A DNA stretch of 64,000 bases, from positions 22,708,546-22,772,545 of the forward strand of contig NC_090176.1 in assembly GCF_024679245.1 (NCBI RefSeq). The letters are read 5' to 3'. The position numbers and the translations under genes were made by a program. This DNA is from Pseudorasbora parva (Eukaryota > Chordata > Actinopteri > Cypriniformes > Gobionidae). Below are positions 33,179 through 64,000 of the stretch, piece by piece. Below the pieces are notes generated by a model that worked only from the letters and a program-made list of their open reading frames with translations, was not told where the DNA came from and did no database searches. Every line of letters starts with the position of its first letter. The first letter of the stretch is position 1.

Positions 33179-34850
33179 GCATTTTAGGAGCTTAAAGTAA
33201 CATTATATATTATGCTTAATATTATTACCTAAAATGTACATTTGGTATGGTATATTACACTCTTAAAAATAAGTTTCCAAAAGGGGGTTTTCTAAGTGAT
33301 GCCATACAAGAATAATTATTTGGTTCCCCAAATGTTGTTCCCCAAACTCTAATGTTGTTCCACACCCGAAAGACGTTCATCTTTGGAACACAGAGTTTTC
33401 TGTCTCGCCATTGAAAAGGTGTGTACAGTATACTCTCCCTTTCCAGAAGGACCAGAAAGGGAATAAAAACATTATCAAAGTAGTCCATATGTGACATCTG
33501 TGGGTTAGTTAGAATCTCTTGAAGCATGGAAAATACATTTTGGTCCCAAAATAACAAAAACTACGACTTTATTCAGCATCGTCTTCTTTTCCGTGTTTGT
33601 TTTCAATCCGTGTTCGCAACTGCGCAGTGACGCTGCTGATGTGTTATCTGGTGCGTGCGAGTTTCGTTTATAGTCTGAGGGAGACTGCACAGTCAGGAAC
33701 TGCAGATTTCATATTTAAAAAAAATAATAATAATTAAACCATTTTCAACTTCTATCAACTTTTTTCTCTGCAACAATAATCTGCCCAGGGTCGTCTTTAA
33801 AATAAAACCAAATTTAAGTCTGCTACAAAGCTTAAAAAAACAGTCATTAATAAGAACATTTTAATAATCTGAAGAACATGTTTTCTTTTATGTATAAATA
33901 ACATCTTGTGTTATTTATAATGTTTGCATTGGAGTGCATGGACTATTTAGGTATCTTTTACATTAGGTATCTATTACATCTTTCAAATTACCCAAGAGAA
34001 ATACTATTCCTATTACTGTGACCAAAACATGCATGGACATTAATGTAGATCATGCATACTGCGAGTGCAGGAACATTTGTGAAGAATAAAGGAATGATGC
34101 GTATTCTTACATAATTTTGTTTTCCAGAATTTTGTCGCAAAGCAAACCATGAGCCTTGAAGATGAATGCTTGAAGACAGAAAGTGTAAATATTTTTAATG
34201 TTCTGGGCAGTTTGGGATTTGATGTTTTACTTTAAACATGTCTAATCTTATTTTGCAATTTAACTTTTATATTTGTATAATTTATTAAAGATTTATAATC
34301 ACATAATCATCTGCATTGTGCTAGTTCTACATCAGATAAAACTACAGACATTTAGCATGTAATAATGATAAATTATCTCTCTTTATAACACTTCTGTTAG
34401 AAAATGTATTGACACCCCACCCCCCCAATATCATCAGATTCTCATGTCATTTAGTCATAAAGTTCATTGGGGTGTTCCTGCAGACTTTCTCAATGGATTG
34501 ACAATGTTATATAGCACAATTGCTCTTTTTTCCTACCACATACAACATGTTTAATGCAGTGGTTATACTGTGATATTATTTTGTTTAATACAAAGTTGTC
34601 ACGTAAAAGATTTGCTCAAAATGGCTTTGAATGAATGATTCCAGATGCACCAAGATAGCTGAAGTAATATATTTCTTCCTCTGGATATAGAAAATCTCCA
34701 CCATTTTTGTGATCATATTTAAAGACACTAATTAGTTCCATTTTATATTAGGTGTCTTTAACTATGCATTTACATAAAAAAATATGTTGTTAGGTACAGT
34801 GCACTTACTGTGTTCATGTTTTATTGCAGAATAATTTTGGTATGCATATA
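33179..34850. other. prkag3-fer1l6 spacer, first part
   Basis: About 33255-33690 is a copy of a common interspersed repeat ('gttccacacccgaaagacgttcatctttgg...'), related to the fold-back family near 36252 and 62020. From 33700 to 34850 I recognise nothing. Confidence 0.4.
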
Positions 34851-35642
34851 CACTATATTGCCAAAAGTATTGGGTCACCCCTTCAAATAATTGAATTCCG
34901 GTGTTCCAATCACTTCCATGACCACAGATGTACAAATTCAAGCACCTAGGCATGCAGACGCTTCTACAAACATCTGTGAAAGAATGGGTCACTCTCAGGA
35001 GCTCAGTGAATTAAAGTGTGGTGCAGTGATAGGTTGCAACCTGTGCAATAAATCCATTTGTGAAATGTCCTCACTATTAAATATTCAAGTGGAAGCGATT
35101 GGGAACCAACAGCAACTCATCCACGAAGTGGTAGGCCACATAAAATCAGAGCAGGGTCAGCGCATGCTGAGGTGCACAGTGCACAGAAGTCGCCAACTTT
35201 CTGCAGAGTCGATAGCTACAGACTTTCTTCTTCATGTGGCCTTCATATTACCTCAAGAACATGGAATGGATTTGCATGGCTGAGCAGCTGCATTCAAGTC
35301 TTACATCACCAAGTGCAATGCAAAGCGTTGAATGCAGTGGTGTAAAGCACGCCACCACTGGACTCGAGCAGCGAAGACATGTTCTCTGGAGTGACGAATC
35401 ATGCTTCTCTATCTGGCAATCCGATGGACAAGTCTGGGTTTGATGGTTGCCAGGAGAACAGTACTTGCCTAGCTGCATTGTGTCAAGTGTAAAGTTTGGT
35501 GGAGAGTGATTATGGTGTACGGTTGTTTTTCAGGGATTGGGCTTGGCCCCTTAGTTCCAGTGAAAGGAACTCAAGACATTTTGGACAATTTCATGTTCAT
35601 GCGCATGTAAAGGCAGGCTTCCCAAAACCTTTGGCAATAGTG
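34851..35642 (+). mobile_element. Tc1-like element D, internally deleted
   Basis: The ends are 'CACTATATTGCCAAAAGTATTGGG' and '...CCTTTGGCAATAGTG', flanked by TA. Broken transposase text remains on the plus strand: 'HSQELSELKCGAVIGCNLCNK', 'RSRQLSAESIATD' and 'SDESCFSIWQSDGQVWV'. The end of the catalytic domain is deleted. It is the same family as element F at 48839. Confidence 0.85.
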
Positions 35643-37067
35643 TATGTGATATAGGTACAGTGTTAAACATGAATGTACGCAATAAATGCATTGTATCAAA
35701 TGATTCTTTTAAATCTTAGTACATCGTAGTTAAAGACACTTAATATAAAGTGTGACCCAGTAATTAATAAGAACACATTTTAACCTGAGGCAATTTAAGG
35801 CCTCACACTTTTAGAAGAAACAAAAATATATATAAAATTCATAATTTATATGTTTTTAAAATATTATTTGTTATATTTATTTTTATAATATTTTGGTACA
35901 AGAAAATAAATAATCCAGCCTTGTGATGGCAAATGTTTGAGTTGTTGGTGCAAATATTTACCAGAGGTGGATCATTGTACATCCTGCTTTTCACTGTCAG
36001 CAAACAGTGTCAGGCACTTTTCACTTGCTACAGTAAGTAGTTAATTTGCATCAACTGTGTTTCAAACCAGTTTCAAAACTTACATTACAGATACTAAAGA
36101 TACTGAAGATACTACTTAAGACATTGCCCCTTAAAGTGAATGCTGTTAAAACTAATTTAAACTAAACACTGTATGTTAACGTTACATAAGGATAGTTATA
36201 GTTAAGATGAACTGACAGTACTACTTGTTCTACTTGTGGTAATGCATGTGTAACATTAGGATAGTTCACACAAAAATGAAATTGTCATTATTTACTCACC
36301 CTCATGTTGTTCCAAACATTTATGAGTTTCTTTGTTCTGTTGAACAGAAAATAAGATATTGTGAAGAATGTGGGTAATCAAACAGTTGACGGTAACCATT
36401 GACTTTCATGGGGGAAAAAATACTATGGAAGTCAGTGGGGTCCATCAACTGTTTGGTTACCTATATTCTTACAATATATCTTATTTTGTGTTCAACAGAA
36501 GAATGAAACTCTAAAGGTTTCGAACAACTTGAGTGTGAGCAATGACAGACTAGTTGTTTTTTGGAATGCTCCCTTTAAGGATTTAACATTAAATAAAGAT
36601 TGATAAATGCTGTTCAATTTGCATTGCATTAACTGATGTATAAAAACTTACTGTAAAGTGATACCACCAAAGTACAGCTGGAGAAGGACTGCCAAATGTT
36701 GCTTTATGTCTTCAGGGATATTTTCAATCTGATAAGGGAGAATGGTTGTTTAAGTGCGCACTTCTTTCTTTTCTTTAACTGTAATACTATATAGTTAACA
36801 TGTTAAACACTACAATACAACATATCTTTATTTGCAAAGTGTTTGATGTCACAATCATTTAATTCTGAAATTTAAAATGCCGTATATGGCTTAATTGAGT
36901 TTCCTAAAAACACACATGCCAGAGTCTTCCACCCTTGTTTGTAATGCAATCGTTCAGCAACAGAAAGTCAAACAGACGTTTGGGGAGGAAGTGCACTCAC
37001 TGTCTCGCTGAATGGAGTGGGTTACAGTCACAGTTTCTGATCTGGATATTTTCCCTTGAATGAAAGA
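35643..37067. other. prkag3-fer1l6 spacer, second part, with palindromic MITE and fer1l6 leader
   Basis: About 36252-36560 is a palindromic MITE: 'gatagttcacacaaaaatgaaattgtcatt' at its left, with arms around 'caaacagttgacgg' and 'catcaactgtttggttacc' that pair with each other. The remaining AT-rich sequence shows no gene. About 36900-37067, directly before the fer1l6 ATG, probably contains its 5' leader, but no promoter motif could be fixed. Confidence 0.45.
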
Positions 37068-63429
<26,362 letters not shown>

Positions 63430-64000
63430 TTAAACACCCATATAAAGTCAATGGACACAATAGAGCAGCACAAATGTAACTACTTGTTGCTTTAATGCAT
63501 TGAAATGTTGAAGCACACATTTAAACATTTGCTCTGCAGTAGGATGTTTATTCAGCAGCATAATTTGGTTGATTTTAAGAACAATCTTATATTTTCTTAA
63601 GATCTTATATTTTAATTAATATGCACCAACAAATGTAACACACAACATTAAACGTTTAATAATCTTTAAACAGCATAACACTGCACATAGCACATGAAAA
63701 CTGTAAGAAACATGTTTATTAATCTTTAATCACATCCAACCTAGTGTAAACGGTTGAACTACTCTACTGTAGAGCTTCTAAACTTGAGAAATGATTATGA
63801 TGTGGCATTTAAAAATTAACATTTGTGTAAATACAATTACATAAAACAAAAGAGAGCAACCCCAATGAGTCCATGTAAAGTTGTGAGGGTTTCAAATAAA
63901 ATGTCTTTGTAGTCTTTGTGAAACACATTGTGTATTGCCTTACATTAATATCAGTGTTTTCTCTCAGCTGACTGAAGTCATTTCCAGGTCATTTCTCAGA
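63430..64000 (+). other. fer1l6: fer1l6 3' untranslated region (inferred)
   Basis: AT-rich sequence directly follows the TAA stop. AATAAA at 63895-63900 is the best polyadenylation signal before the window ends. No further gene is recognisable in this stretch. Confidence 0.5.

Noticed and set aside
34762..34992. Minus-strand frame at the edge of element D
   Set aside because: It spans the terminal repeat of a Tc1-like copy and unique flank, so it cannot be a conserved gene.

Overview
The window is vertebrate nuclear DNA, most likely from a cyprinid teleost (zebrafish, carp or goldfish type). The evidence is a set of short exons with GT-AG junctions in AT-rich introns, many Tc1-like transposon copies, hAT-type and other short inverted-repeat elements, and long (TA)n/(CA)n microsatellites. 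There is no bacterial, viral or CRISPR content. Species was inferred from repeat families and cannot be fixed without a search.

Three protein-coding genes lie head to tail on the + strand. (1) ttll4, a tubulin polyglutamylase; its 5' part lies before the window. Its last 14 exons run from 2826 to 16748 and give about 582 residues, including the whole ATP-grasp catalytic core. (2) prkag3, the AMPK gamma-3 subunit, complete from 21910 to 32739: 12 exons and 336 residues, with four CBS repeats and an unusually short N-terminus. (3) fer1l6, a ferlin, complete from 37068 to 63429: 42 exons and 1817 residues, with C2 domains, FerI and FerB regions and a C-terminal membrane anchor. I assembled the reading frames by hand from splice sites. 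prkag3 and fer1l6 both close in frame from ATG to stop. fer1l6 needs two GC-AG introns, and the ttll4 last acceptor is a choice between two sites.

The rest is introns and spacers full of mobile DNA. The ttll4 introns hold a hAT-type element with a perfect 8-bp target duplication (4094-5259). They also hold a nested pile at 8073-12394 that includes a hAT copy retaining a zinc-finger exon, a fold-back element with two inverted tRNA-like sequences (13244-14698), and a second nested pile (14748-16339). The ttll4-prkag3 spacer holds a (TA)n block and a decayed DIRS-like retroelement. prkag3 introns hold three dead Tc1-like copies, one with mismatched ends. The prkag3-fer1l6 spacer holds a LINE 3' end and a deleted Tc1-like copy. 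fer1l6 introns hold three more Tc1-like copies, one nearly intact (58179-59745), another hAT-type element with perfect target duplications (55079-56457), and many palindromic MITEs.

The three genes have unrelated jobs: tubulin modification, energy sensing in muscle, and membrane trafficking. Nothing in the sequence suggests that they form one system. I did not find a clearly new biological system. The most unusual items are the fold-back element with paired tRNA-like sequences, the hAT copy with a zinc-finger exon, the chimeric Tc1-like copy and the two GC-AG introns.
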